A stretch of 64,000 bases of DNA from Anaerolineae bacterium. Its GTDB lineage: Bacteria > Chloroflexota > Anaerolineae > Aggregatilineales > Phototrophicaceae. Shown here piece after piece: positions 45,426 to 54,347 of the stretch. Position numbers and translations under genes: made by a program. Under the pieces are notes generated by a model. That model saw only the letters and a list, made by a program, of their open reading frames with translations. It was not told where the DNA came from and ran no database searches. Location of the stretch: contig JAJDZV010000007.1 of the NCBI GenBank assembly GCA_022824465.1, forward strand, positions 1 to 64,000. The letters run 5' to 3'. How positions within the stretch are numbered: position 1 is the first letter of the stretch; each line of letters opens with the position of its first letter.

Positions 45426-47933
45426 CTACCGTTGCCGCTCATAACTGACGCGGGCGCTCGCTTCGACGACCGTGAAATGCAGCGGCTCGCTTGTCGTTCG
45501 CGCGCCGTCCGCCAGCGTTGCGCTTGCGCGCAGGCGGTAATCGCCGGGCTGCAGGGTCCACCAGAGCGTCCAAGGCGGTTCGTGAACTGCGCCGATCGCA
45601 TCGCCGTTGAGCCGGAATTCGATGATTCGAGTTTGCGCCGGCGCGTCCAGCTCAAAGCGCAATTGCTGTGTCGCAGGCGGAATCCGCTGGCTGAACTGAT
45701 AGACCGTGTAGGGATCGGGCGAAAGCCAGCGCAGCGTCCCCGCGCCAACTAGCTTCAAGGATGCGGCGGACGGCGGCGCCGGGATGCCTTGCGAAGCCGC
45801 CCAGTTGCGCGCTTCCGGCGGCAGCATGAGGAAGACGCGCTCCAGCCGGTCAGCGGGCGCGGTCAGTTCATCGGCGATCAATCCAGTCCGGCGGTCGATG
45901 ATGAATGGCTGATGAAAGCGGTCAAAATCGCGCGGCTCTGTGCCGGCTATGAATAGTTCGCTGACACGCGCCTGGCAGTGCTTGGTGGGCAGGAGGCCGC
46001 TCAAGCGACAGACGTCTTCGCGGCGCAAGCCAGGCGGCTGGTGAAATTCGCGCTGGGGCTGGCCGCGTGTCGCCGCGCGCAAGAAGAGATTGAAGATCGG
46101 TCCGGCGCCGCTGATGCCGCTGACATCGATCATCGGGGCGTTATCGGCATTGCCGACCCAAACGCCAAGGACCAGGTCGGGCGTATAGCCCATCAGCCAA
46201 TTGTCGCGGAAGTCGGTGGTGGTGCCGGTTTTGGCCGCGGCTGGGAAGCCGACATTGAGCGGGCTATTTTCGCCAAATGCGGGAATGCGCGCGCGGTTAT
46301 CCGACAGAATGTCGCTGATGATATGGGCGACCCGTTCATCCATCACTTTTCGCTGCACTGCCGGCGGCTCATAGCGATAGAGCTGCTGGCCGTCCATGTC
46401 CGTGATGCGCAAGACAAGCTGCGGCTGGATAGCGTATCCGCCATTGGCGAAGGCGGCGTATGCCTGCGCCAGGTCAAGCAGCCGTACCTCGCCCCCGCCC
46501 AAAGCCAGGGACAAATCGGCGCGGGGGTTTTCGCGCAGATTCTCCAAGCCGAGATCGCTGACGAAGGCCACGAAGCGTTCGATGCCGACATGCTCGAGCG
46601 CGAGCACTGCCGGAATGTTGTAGGAGGATGCCAGCGCCTCGCGCAGCAGCACCGGACCGTGCTCAGCCTGTCCATAATTCGCCGGCGCGTAACTCTCGAG
46701 CTTGCTGGTGATGAAAGGCGTATGGACATCGAGGAACATGGTGGCGGCGGTAAACGGGTTTGGAAAGGCCGGGTCCAGCGCCGCGGCATAGACGAAGGGC
46801 TTCAGCGCGCTGCCAGGCTGGCGGTAGGCGAGGGCCGCGTTTACCGCGCCATCAATGCGCTCTTCAAAGTAATCCGGGCTGCCGAGCAGGGTCAAGACTT
46901 CGCCGGTTCGCGGATCCAGCGCGACCACGGCGGCATTATTGGCTTCGGCGGGTCGCGCGCCGGCGGGGGGATGATTCAGCGCCTGCAACTGCCGGCGGAC
47001 GATACGCTGCGCTTGCCTGGTCCAGTCGAGGTCGACCGTCGTCACGATTTCCAATCCGCCAGCGCGCATCGCGGTCGCGTAGTCCCGCTCCAGCAGGCGC
47101 CAAACTTCCATGACGAAATGCGGCGCTCCAATGGGAAAGACGCTGGGCGCAAATTGCAGTTCGTCCCGCTGCGCCACGCTTGCCTGCTGCTCGCTGATGA
47201 AGCCGTGGCGCGCCATTAGCCCGAGGGCGACCGCCTGACGAGATTTCGCCCGCTCAAAGTGTGTGAGCGGATCATGGCTGATGGCGTTCTGCACGATACC
47301 GGCCAGCAGCCCGCATTCCGCCAGCGAGAGATCGGCGGCGCCCTTGGCGAAGTAGGCGCGGGCGGCCGCTTCCAGACCGTATGCCAGGTTTCCGAAGTAG
47401 ACCTGATTGAGATACAGGGCGAGGACTTCGTCTTTGCTGAAACGCGAATGCAATTGCAGCGCCAAGGCCATTTCGCGCAGTTTCCGGCGCAGGCTTCGCT
47501 CGGCTTGATCGGCCGGGTCGAGCAAGACCAGGCGCGCGGTCTGCTGCGTGATAGTGCTGCCGCCGGCGACGATCGCGCCTTGGCGCAGGTTGAGCCAGAG
47601 CGCGCGCATGATGCCGAGGGGGTCGATGCCGGGATGCGAAAAGTAGTTGGCGTCTTCGGTGGCGATGACGGCATTGACGCAGTGCTGCGGCATCTCGGAC
47701 AAGCTGAGTTGGCGATTGCGTCCTTGCTCTGCGGGTAGAATCTCGTAGAGCAGACGCCCATGCCGGTCGAGGATGCGCGTTGACGGCAAGGCCAAGCCCG
47801 CTTCCAGATCGTCGAGCGACGGCAGATCTGCCAGCGCCCAGGCCATAACAGCGGCGATCAATCCGCCAAGCAGCAGGGTCGCAAGCAGGCATGCCCTGCT
47901 CGCGCGAGACAGTCGCTGAAACGAGACCCTCAT
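45426..47933 (-). CDS. Class A penicillin-binding protein (PBP1C-like)
   Basis: 835 residues from the ATG at 47933. Signal anchor (ACLLATLLLGGLIAAVMAWA), GT51 domain (IATEDANYFSHPGIDPLGIM, GGSTITQQTARL), transpeptidase with SxxK in GSALKPFVYA, SYN in ASSYNIPA and KTGT in AAKTGTTTDF, then a C-terminal beta domain of the PBP1C/BiPBP type (DAPAQTRIIEFRLNG). It lies 22 bases after the prenyl synthase. This is the second class A PBP within 8 kb. Confidence 0.94.
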   Translation of the reverse strand: MRVSFQRLSRASRACLLATLLLGGLIAAVMAWALADLPSLDDLEAGLALPSTRILDRHGRLLYEILPAEQGRNRQLSLSEMPQHCVNAVIATEDANYFSHPGIDPLGIMRALWLNLRQGAIVAGGSTITQQTARLVLLDPADQAERSLRRKLREMALALQLHSRFSKDEVLALYLNQVYFGNLAYGLEAAARAYFAKGAADLSLAECGLLAGIVQNAISHDPLTHFERAKSRQAVALGLMARHGFISEQQASVAQRDELQFAPSVFPIGAPHFVMEVWRLLERDYATAMRAGGLEIVTTVDLDWTRQAQRIVRRQLQALNHPPAGARPAEANNAAVVALDPRTGEVLTLLGSPDYFEERIDGAVNAALAYRQPGSALKPFVYAAALDPAFPNPFTAATMFLDVHTPFITSKLESYAPANYGQAEHGPVLLREALASSYNIPAVLALEHVGIERFVAFVSDLGLENLRENPRADLSLALGGGEVRLLDLAQAYAAFANGGYAIQPQLVLRITDMDGQQLYRYEPPAVQRKVMDERVAHIISDILSDNRARIPAFGENSPLNVGFPAAAKTGTTTDFRDNWLMGYTPDLVLGVWVGNADNAPMIDVSGISGAGPIFNLFLRAATRGQPQREFHQPPGLRREDVCRLSGLLPTKHCQARVSELFIAGTEPRDFDRFHQPFIIDRRTGLIADELTAPADRLERVFLMLPPEARNWAASQGIPAPPSAASLKLVGAGTLRWLSPDPYTVYQFSQRIPPATQQLRFELDAPAQTRIIEFRLNGDAIGAVHEPPWTLWWTLQPGDYRLRASATLADGARTTSEPLHFTVVEASARVSYERQR

Positions 47934-47955
47934 CGGAGCGCGCTCATGATGGTCT

Positions 47956-49053
47956 TCAGAATTTACGCTGGATGATATACTGCGCCCATTGCGCCAGGAG
48001 GGAGCGGTAGCGATTGTCGGGCAGCGCCTCAAGCTTCTGCAGCGCTTCGTGGACGTAGCGGCGCGAGATGGCTTGCGCGTATTCGACCGCGCCCGTATCG
48101 CGGAGCAGCGCGATCGCCGCCCGCACTTCAGCAGCGCTCGCCTTCTCGGCGCCGAGCGTACGTGTCAGCCGCTCTTCTTGCTCGGGATCTGCTTGCGCCA
48201 GCGCCTTGAGCGTCAGCAGGGTCGTCTTGCCCTCGCGGATATCGGAGCCGACTGGCTTGCCAAGCTGCCGCGCATCGCCGACAACGCCGAGGATGTCGTC
48301 CTGAATTTGGAAGGCTGTGCCGCAGAGCCGGCAAAAGCTGGCGAGCGCCTTGACCGAGGGCAAGTCGGCCGAGGCGTCATCCAGCGCGATCGCCGCGCCA
48401 GCGCGCCCGGCAAACTCGTACAAGACGCCGGTCTTCTTCGCCAGCACATCAATGACGGCGGCCTCATCCAACTGAAGCGCCGCGCCAGCATACTGGACAT
48501 CGAGCGTTTCGCCCTCGACCAATTGCGGCGTCACCAGGCTCGCCAGCTCCTGCCCCAAGCGAACAACGAGTTCAGCGGAGACGCCGGCGTCGCAGGCTTC
48601 AAAGAGCAGCGACCAAGCCCAGGATTGTTGGACGTCGCCAGCCAGAATCGCGATTGTCGTGCCGTAATGCTCGGCTTCGGAAACCGCCCAGCCGAACTCC
48701 GCCGATGCGCGACGGGCGAAATCATGATGCACGGTCGGCAAGCTACGGCGGGTATCATCGCGATCAATGACATCGTCATGGACGAGTGTCCAGGTGTGGT
48801 AGATCTCTATCGCCGCCGCGACCGGCAGCGCCCGCGATTCATCGCCGCCAAGCGCGCCGCAAGACAGCAGCGTCACCGCAGGCCGCAGCGACTTGCCGCC
48901 GCCTTTGACGTAACTATACACGGCGTCGCGGATATGGTCCGGCTGGAAGCGCCGTACAAAGCGCTCCTGCATCAGGTAATCCAAAAGCCGCTGTTTGCGG
49001 CGCGCCACCGCATCCAGCAAGCTGCTGAAGTCTTCGCGAGCTTGCACAGGCAA
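47956..49053 (-). CDS. Polyprenyl diphosphate synthase
   Basis: About 365 residues from a TTG at 49053 (GGGA upstream); the frame is open to 49110, so the start is uncertain. The first aspartate-rich motif is LVHDDVIDRDDTRR and the second is FQIQDDILGVVGD, with the last Asp of the usual DDxxD replaced by Gly, a form also common in actinobacterial enzymes. It condenses isopentenyl diphosphate units; product length is unknown. Likely supplies lipid carriers for the envelope genes around it. Confidence 0.92.
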   Translation of the reverse strand: MPVQAREDFSSLLDAVARRKQRLLDYLMQERFVRRFQPDHIRDAVYSYVKGGGKSLRPAVTLLSCGALGGDESRALPVAAAIEIYHTWTLVHDDVIDRDDTRRSLPTVHHDFARRASAEFGWAVSEAEHYGTTIAILAGDVQQSWAWSLLFEACDAGVSAELVVRLGQELASLVTPQLVEGETLDVQYAGAALQLDEAAVIDVLAKKTGVLYEFAGRAGAAIALDDASADLPSVKALASFCRLCGTAFQIQDDILGVVGDARQLGKPVGSDIREGKTTLLTLKALAQADPEQEERLTRTLGAEKASAAEVRAAIALLRDTGAVEYAQAISRRYVHEALQKLEALPDNRYRSLLAQWAQYIIQRKF

Positions 49054-49193
49054 GGCAATCCCAAGCGCTAGTCTCAGCTTAATTGTAGCACCAGGACAGC
49101 AAGCGCCCAATGCGTGGGCCTGGTCCTACGCCAGATGGCGCGGCAGGCTATCCGCCTTCGCGAAACCTTAGGCTATGCGCCTTGCCGAAGGAC

Positions 49194-49937
49194 CTAGCTA
49201 ATCTCAATATCCCGCAGAAGCAGCGACTGCGCCCGCGGCAGATCCAGCAGTCCCCAGCCGAAGCGCCCTTGCGGGGTGACAATCGCATATTGATTATCGA
49301 TCCAGGCGATGAAGCCCAGCTTGCCGCGCGCGACATGCTCGGCCTCAAGCACAACCGCGCCATCGACGGAAAATGTTGCGCCATCAGCCCGCCAGTCGAT
49401 GCAATAGCGGCGCCAGTCATTCAGCAAGCTGCTGTCAAGCGGCGCCTCGCTAATGCCAAGCGCGCGCTGCCCAATAGGACGCCAGAGCGAATTGTAAAGC
49501 AGCGCATTTCGCATCAGGAGAAAGCCCAAGGGCGCCAACGGAAGAAGCGTTAGAAAGCGCCAGTTGCGCGCGTTGAATGTCGCCGCCTTCCAGCCACTAC
49601 CCGGCCGGCCTTGCGCCAGCGCGATCTCGCTCTCCCGACTGGCGAAGAAGAACCAGATCGCTTGGGGTAGGCGATACGAGCGCTGACTCGGCATGAAGGC
49701 ATGATTCCAGAAACCGAAGCCGGCCGTGCCCTTGATTTCGCCCTCGGCGCGCGCGCGCAAACTCAGACGCCGCGGCGGCGCGTTGCGGAAGTCGGCGCGC
49801 TTGGCGTAATCGCTGATCTGCGCATCGTGATATCGGGCGGACGGGCCGGCTGGCAAGTTGAGACTGAAACCCACATCATCGAGGCGGACGCGCCCCTTGC
49901 CCAATTCGGTGACATGCCAAAGTTCAATGTCGTTCAA
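49194..49937 (-). CDS. Protein of unknown function, concanavalin-like in part
   Basis: 247 residues. Strand-rich segments such as RRLSLRARAEGEIKGTAGFG and YCIDWRADGATFSVDGAVVL resemble GH16/LamG-type beta sandwiches. A hydrophobic insertion near residues 128-152 (RFLTLLPLAPLGFLLMRNAL) could touch the membrane. I do not recognise a catalytic motif. It sits 6 bases after the SH3 lipoprotein and is probably co-transcribed. Confidence 0.65.
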   Translation of the reverse strand: MNDIELWHVTELGKGRVRLDDVGFSLNLPAGPSARYHDAQISDYAKRADFRNAPPRRLSLRARAEGEIKGTAGFGFWNHAFMPSQRSYRLPQAIWFFFASRESEIALAQGRPGSGWKAATFNARNWRFLTLLPLAPLGFLLMRNALLYNSLWRPIGQRALGISEAPLDSSLLNDWRRYCIDWRADGATFSVDGAVVLEAEHVARGKLGFIAWIDNQYAIVTPQGRFGWGLLDLPRAQSLLLRDIEIS

Positions 49938-49943
49938 AGCCCG

Positions 49944-51095
49944 TCAGCGCACATCAATGGCGCAGCTTTCTTCTTCAAATTCGATGGCGGTTCCGGGACC
50001 GTAGTTGGCGTAGCCGTCGCTGATCGCTTCGCGCCAGGTGACGCGATAGGTGATGGTATGTCGCCCGGCCGCCAGCGGACCATAGGGCACATGCCAATAG
50101 ACGACATGCTGCGTACCGCTGGTCCGGGGATTGCCGCGATATTGGTTGACATTGGCTATAGGCTCGCTATTGACGCGCAATTCGTGCGTGGCATTGCTCA
50201 TGTGATCGCGCAGGTAGGCTTCTGTGCTGGCGAACCACGCCCAATAGATCCTGATTGTCGAGCCGGGCGTCAAGCCAGATGGCGCGCCGATGCCGAAGGA
50301 AGGGTCGTCGCAGAAGGCGAAGACATTAACGCCAATTCGCGGCGGCGCGGTGGGTCCTGCGGGCGTGTCGGTTGGAGGCTGGGTGGCGGTCGCTGTCTCG
50401 GTCGGCGTCACTGGCGCGGCGGCGGTGGTCGCCGCGACCAAGACAGTCGCCGTCATATTCATTGCGTCGGTATCGGCGATCTGCACATTGAAGATCAGGA
50501 GACCGTCCTCGGCCGAGTCGCTCTCATCGGCTTCGAGCGCGCCAACTTCCACCACCAGGCGCGTCTCACCGCTGATTCTGAAAGCGTCGCCGTCGTCTTG
50601 CGGCGCTTGAACCTCAAGCAAGCCGGCGCTGATCCAGCCCTCTGCGCCATTCTCCAGCCGCACGTTGTACCAATCGTCATCCTCGCTCGTCCCCAGGATC
50701 TGCACACCGCTGCCGGGCTCAAGCGCGTTGAAGACGCCGTGGTTTGTGCCCGGTCCGCGGCGGACGTTGGCGCGGCGTTGAGAGCTTACGATGGCATAGA
50801 CGGTGGGCGTGGGCCAGGGCGTGGGGCGGTCTGTCGCCGTAGCCGTATAGGTCGGCGTGTTGGTGAGGGTGGGCGTAGCGGTTGCAGTATAGGTCGCCGT
50901 GGCGGTCGCGGTATTGGTCGCCGTCGGCGGGACAGGCGTGTCAGTCGGCGTGAATGTCGCGGTCGGCGCAAGCAGCGCATCCATATTGCAGGCGCTCAGC
51001 GTCAGGCATAGGGCGAATGCCAAGATGAGCCAAGGAGCGCCCGGCAAAGACATCCGCGCCGCCGTGCTGCGAATCCGCGCCGATGAAGGCATCAT
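49944..51095 (-). CDS. Lipoprotein with Thr-rich linker and bacterial SH3 domain
   Basis: 383 residues. Lipobox LTLSAC near residue 36, then a low-complexity Thr/Ala/Pro linker of ~60 residues made of TAT-like repeats, a bacterial SH3 domain (RANVRRGPGTNHGVFNALEP, then EGWISAGLLEV), a second Thr-rich linker and a C-terminal beta domain. Thr-rich linkers are typical of exported Chloroflexota proteins. The SH3b part probably binds peptidoglycan or another wall polymer. First gene of the minus-strand envelope run. Confidence 0.82.
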   Translation of the reverse strand: MMPSSARIRSTAARMSLPGAPWLILAFALCLTLSACNMDALLAPTATFTPTDTPVPPTATNTATATATYTATATPTLTNTPTYTATATDRPTPWPTPTVYAIVSSQRRANVRRGPGTNHGVFNALEPGSGVQILGTSEDDDWYNVRLENGAEGWISAGLLEVQAPQDDGDAFRISGETRLVVEVGALEADESDSAEDGLLIFNVQIADTDAMNMTATVLVAATTAAAPVTPTETATATQPPTDTPAGPTAPPRIGVNVFAFCDDPSFGIGAPSGLTPGSTIRIYWAWFASTEAYLRDHMSNATHELRVNSEPIANVNQYRGNPRTSGTQHVVYWHVPYGPLAAGRHTITYRVTWREAISDGYANYGPGTAIEFEEESCAIDVR

Positions 51096-51197
51096 GCGCT
51101 AACCAAGATCCAAATCGCGTCAGTCATATTCGTCAATTATAGGGTTGCGCCTGCGAGCGCGCAAAACAGTCCAACCAGCTTGCTGCCACTTTAACGC

Positions 51198-51226
51198 TTG
51201 AACTTTCGCCATTTGACGGTTATGCT
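51198..51226 (+). promoter_or_regulatory. Promoter of the tRNA-Arg gene
   Basis: TTGAAC (51198-51203) and TATGCT (51221-51226) are spaced by 17 bases, and the tRNA begins 14 bases after the -10, the right distance for transcription to start just upstream of the mature 5' end. Confidence 0.6.
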
Positions 51227-51239
51227 GTTTGTGACGCGC

Positions 51240-51315
51240 GTGCCTGTAGCTCAGTGGATAGAGCACTGGTCTACGGAACCAGGTGTCGGGAGTTCGAATC
51301 TCTCCAGGCACGCCA
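51240..51315 (+). tRNA. tRNA-Arg (anticodon ACG)
   Basis: A full cloverleaf: acceptor GTGCCTG/CAGGCAC, D arm GCTC-N8-GAGC, anticodon stem CTGGT/ACCAG with loop CTACGGA (anticodon ACG), T arm GGGAG-TTCGAAT-CTCTC, discriminator G and an encoded CCA (51313-51315). A34 is expected to be edited to inosine so that it reads CGU, CGC and CGA. Confidence 0.97.
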
Positions 51316-51319
51316 TGAG

Positions 51320-51343
51320 AACCAGTCGCGAGGCTGGTTTTTT
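51320..51343 (+). terminator. Intrinsic terminator after tRNA-Arg
   Basis: AACCAG (51320-51325) pairs perfectly with CTGGTT (51334-51339), with an 8-base loop and six T at 51338-51343. It ends tRNA transcription and lies before the convergent sulfatase gene. Confidence 0.85.
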
Positions 51344-51362
51344 GCTTTGCCAGGCGAGCCGC

Positions 51363-52769
51363 TTAATTCATGGTCGCGCTACGCAATATGATCCGGTCGC
51401 GCGTCCAATGGCGCTCGTACCAGGCGCAGGCCTCAAAGCTGTCGTTAAGCGCCGTCATCCGTTCAGCCAGCGCAGCCCGCATTGATTGCAGCAACTCGGC
51501 GTATTCGCTCTCGTTCGCCAGATTGCGCATCTGATAGAGATCGTCTTGATTATCAAAGAGAAGCTCGCTGCCATCCGCGCGGTATACAGCATAAGTGTAT
51601 TGTTTGCCGCGCAGCGCCCGCCACTCGTGCCCGTCTTCGAATATAGCCGTTGCGCCCATCCCCTGCATAAATGCGGCGCTCGGCTCATCAATGCGCTCGC
51701 CTCGCAAGATCGGGCTGAAGTCGAATCCTTCCGCTTCGTCGGGCACAGGCAGACCCAGCGCGGATAGCAGCGTTGGCATGATGTCGGGTGTGTTGAGGCA
51801 AGCGTCAGATACGGAACCCGGCGCGATAACGCCATCCCAGCGAACCAAGAAGGGAACGCGCACGGCTTCTTCATAGAAGATGTTCTTGGCGCGTCTTCCC
51901 TGCGCGCCGAACATCTCGCCGTGATCGGAGGTGAAGACGAAAATCGTGTTTTCGAGCAGATCCCGCCCTTCACAGGCCGCCAGCAAGCGGCCGATATTCC
52001 AGTCGAGGTTGGCGGTCATCGCGTAATAGACGCGCATCCACTCGGTCAATTCGCCGCGCTGCTCCGCGCTCATCCGCGCCCAGGCATCCGCGTGCCGGTC
52101 GTTTTCAGGCTTGTAATTTGGCGGCAAGCTGAACTCTGTTTCCGCGAATAGCTGGAGATATTCCTTCGGCACGTTGCCCGGATCCCAGGGGTCATGCGGC
52201 GTCCCGAGTGACAGAAACAGCGCAAATGGCTGGTCTTTCTGAGCCGCTTGACCAAGCTTCTCGATTGCCAAGCTGGTTTGACCATCTGGCTCGTAGCCGA
52301 CGACGGCGATGCGTTCCGGACTCTCTTCGTGATAATACTGATCCCAATAGGTATGGTGAAAGCCATAGGCTGCCCAATAGCCGTCAAAGCCGAGGCGGTG
52401 CGATCCGCGCGGCGTGAAAGAGTTTTTCGGATCGTTGTGATTGCCCAGTTGGTTCGCCCAAAGATGCCATTTGCCTATGTAATAAGTCTCGTATCCGCCA
52501 TCGCGCAGCACGTGCCCGAAGCAGCGCTGATCGGGATTGATGCGCAGTTCGTTGATGACCATGCCGGTGCTGCTGGAATACTTGCCGGTGAAAAGCGATG
52601 CGCGGTAAGGCGCGCACATAGGGCTGCCGGAGACGCAATTGACAAAGTCCAACGAGGCGGCAGCGAGCCGATCGATATTCGGCGTACGCGCCTTGGCGTC
52701 GCCGGCGTATCCCAGCGATTGATAGCGCAATTGGTCAGCGAATACGTATATCAGATTGGGCTGGGTCAT
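51363..52769 (-). CDS. S1-family formylglycine sulfatase
   Basis: 468 residues. The metal-binding N-terminus (LIYVFADQLRYQ), the sulfatase signature PMCAPYRASLFTG with Cys52 as the residue oxidised to formylglycine (CxPxR), and FVFTSDHGEM are present. No signal peptide is visible, so it probably acts inside the cell on imported material. Last gene of the left operon (permeases, solute-binding protein, sulfatase), 184 bases after the binding-protein gene. Confidence 0.93.
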   Translation of the reverse strand: MTQPNLIYVFADQLRYQSLGYAGDAKARTPNIDRLAAASLDFVNCVSGSPMCAPYRASLFTGKYSSSTGMVINELRINPDQRCFGHVLRDGGYETYYIGKWHLWANQLGNHNDPKNSFTPRGSHRLGFDGYWAAYGFHHTYWDQYYHEESPERIAVVGYEPDGQTSLAIEKLGQAAQKDQPFALFLSLGTPHDPWDPGNVPKEYLQLFAETEFSLPPNYKPENDRHADAWARMSAEQRGELTEWMRVYYAMTANLDWNIGRLLAACEGRDLLENTIFVFTSDHGEMFGAQGRRAKNIFYEEAVRVPFLVRWDGVIAPGSVSDACLNTPDIMPTLLSALGLPVPDEAEGFDFSPILRGERIDEPSAAFMQGMGATAIFEDGHEWRALRGKQYTYAVYRADGSELLFDNQDDLYQMRNLANESEYAELLQSMRAALAERMTALNDSFEACAWYERHWTRDRIILRSATMN

Positions 52770-52797
52770 CGTTGGTCCTTTGCCCAGGTAGATGCGA

Positions 52798-52930
52798 GTG
52801 GGCGGGCGACCGGATAGGCCGCCCCTACAACGTTCATGTTCAGATGGATTTCCGGCGCGGGCGAGCCAAGGCCTGCGCCTACGGATTCGACAATGATTAG
52901 GATTGGTAGGGGTCAGCCATTGGCTGACCC
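52798..52930. repeat. Cluster of three short intergenic hairpins
   Basis: Between the solute-binding protein and the sulfatase lie three inverted repeats: GGGCGACC/GGCCGCCC (52804-52824, one mismatch), GGCGCGGGC/GCCTGCGCC (52854-52879, one mismatch) and GGGTCAGCC/GGCTGACCC (52910-52930, perfect 9-bp stem, 3-base loop). Similar text (GGGCGACC...GGGGCGGCCCC, minus strand) occurs at 59637-59664. They look like REP/MITE-type debris and might also stabilise or terminate the mRNA. Confidence 0.5.
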
Positions 52931-52953
52931 GGTTTTATATTCGCGCGAGAGAG

Positions 52954-54270
52954 CTAACTCTGGAACAGGATGAAGTCATCCAAACGCGCTTGAGCGTCAG
53001 CCAGCGCGACTTCCGGCGTCTTGATGCCAAGGATGGCGGCTTCGACCTCTTCATGCACGATAGCCCAGAAAGCGTTGCCCCAAACTTCGCGCGGCACTGA
53101 GCGGACGTTGGACGACATCGAAGCGTATTCCGAACGGTGCGGCAGATTCTGGAATTCCTCGCTGGCGATTACCGAGCTGCGGGTCATGCCATGGCCGACG
53201 CGCGCCCAAACAACCGAGTTGTCGCTCAGCCATTTGATGAACTCGACCGCCGCCTGAACCCGCGCCGGATCCGCATTTTGCCCCAAGGGCACGAGCCAAT
53301 TGTGCGAGCCGGCGAATGTGCCTGGCTGGTCAAACAGCTGCGGGAAGTCAGCGACATAGTAATTCTGCAGCGCCACATCGCCTTCCGCGATCTGCCGGTC
53401 GAAACCGTTGATGCGCCAGGTGCCGTCGATCAAACCAGCGCTTTCGCCGTTGGCGAAGTTCTCGACTGCGATGGCGCCATTGATCTCGTTATAGGGGCGC
53501 GTGATCGCGGCGGAGGCTTGCAGCTCCAGGAGGTGATTCAGCGCTTCCAAGGCTTCGGGCGTATCGACCGTCGGGTTGCCGGCGTCGTCCGCAAGGGCGC
53601 CGCCCAACTGGAAGATGAAGGCGGTTAGCGGACGCACGGTGCCAGCTTGCCCTGCCATTTCCGCGATCGGTTTGCCGGTGGCCTCGTAGACTTGCTCGGC
53701 AGCCGCGACAAAGTCTTCGGGCGAGGCCGGCAGCATGGGAGCGCCCATGTCATCGACCAGGCCTGCTTCCGCCCAGAGGTCGAGATTGATATGCCATATC
53801 GTCGCCGCCAAGTCAAAGGGCACCCCGTAGAATTCGCCTCGGTAGATGCCGTAATCGGCGGCGCCCTCGGTGAAGTCGCTGGCATCAATGCCCACCGCTT
53901 CCATCACATCGCTTAAGGGTGTCAATGCGCCGCGCGAGGCATATATCGGGATACGACGTCCGTGCAGCACGGCGATATCCGGCGGCGTGCCGGCCGCGAT
54001 GGCGGCGTTGAGCTGGGTCGTGCCAGGCCAATCCGCCACGATGGTCTCCACCTGAACATCGGGGTTCTCCGCATTCCATATATTGGTCAAGGTGGTGATG
54101 ATGCCGCATTCGCTGGTCGTGCCGGAAAGGTCGGTGACATCGCCATAGTCATCGACGCAGTCGCCGAAGATGCGCATCACGGTCAAGGTCATACTGTCTT
54201 GCGCCACGGCGGACGCGCCGAGACACATGACGAGCAAGAGTACAGCCGTTACAGTTGCGAACTTACGCAT
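52954..54270 (-). CDS. ABC transporter solute-binding protein (sugar type)
   Basis: 438 residues from the ATG at 54270, with AAGGAGA upstream. A Sec signal (VTAVLLLVMCLGASAVAQ) leads to a family-1 extracellular binding protein (PDIAVLHGRRIPIYASRGAL, then FYGVPFDLAATIWHINLDLW). It captures an oligosaccharide for the two permeases upstream. No lipobox is visible. Confidence 0.93.
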   Translation of the reverse strand: MRKFATVTAVLLLVMCLGASAVAQDSMTLTVMRIFGDCVDDYGDVTDLSGTTSECGIITTLTNIWNAENPDVQVETIVADWPGTTQLNAAIAAGTPPDIAVLHGRRIPIYASRGALTPLSDVMEAVGIDASDFTEGAADYGIYRGEFYGVPFDLAATIWHINLDLWAEAGLVDDMGAPMLPASPEDFVAAAEQVYEATGKPIAEMAGQAGTVRPLTAFIFQLGGALADDAGNPTVDTPEALEALNHLLELQASAAITRPYNEINGAIAVENFANGESAGLIDGTWRINGFDRQIAEGDVALQNYYVADFPQLFDQPGTFAGSHNWLVPLGQNADPARVQAAVEFIKWLSDNSVVWARVGHGMTRSSVIASEEFQNLPHRSEYASMSSNVRSVPREVWGNAFWAIVHEEVEAAILGIKTPEVALADAQARLDDFILFQS

Positions 54271-54347
54271 TTTGCCAGTCTCCTTTTCTGAAACTATTCT
54301 AAACAATTCGGAACCTCAAACACTTGCTTATATGCGCCTCCTCATCC

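Noticed and set aside
50810-50960. Possible CRISPR-like or tandem repeat array
   Set aside because: The short GTCGGCGT-type repeats encode the Thr-rich linker of a lipoprotein; unit length is irregular and there are no spacers.
49701-51011. A 436-residue open frame on plus across the SH3 lipoprotein gene
   Set aside because: It is the antisense of a clear lipoprotein gene with signal and SH3 domain; its composition (Arg/Gly-rich, no domains) is typical of a shadow frame in GC-rich DNA.
52910-52930. The perfect hairpin as an intrinsic terminator for the minus-strand operon
   Set aside because: The only T-run lies on the plus side, away from the direction of transcription of both flanking genes.
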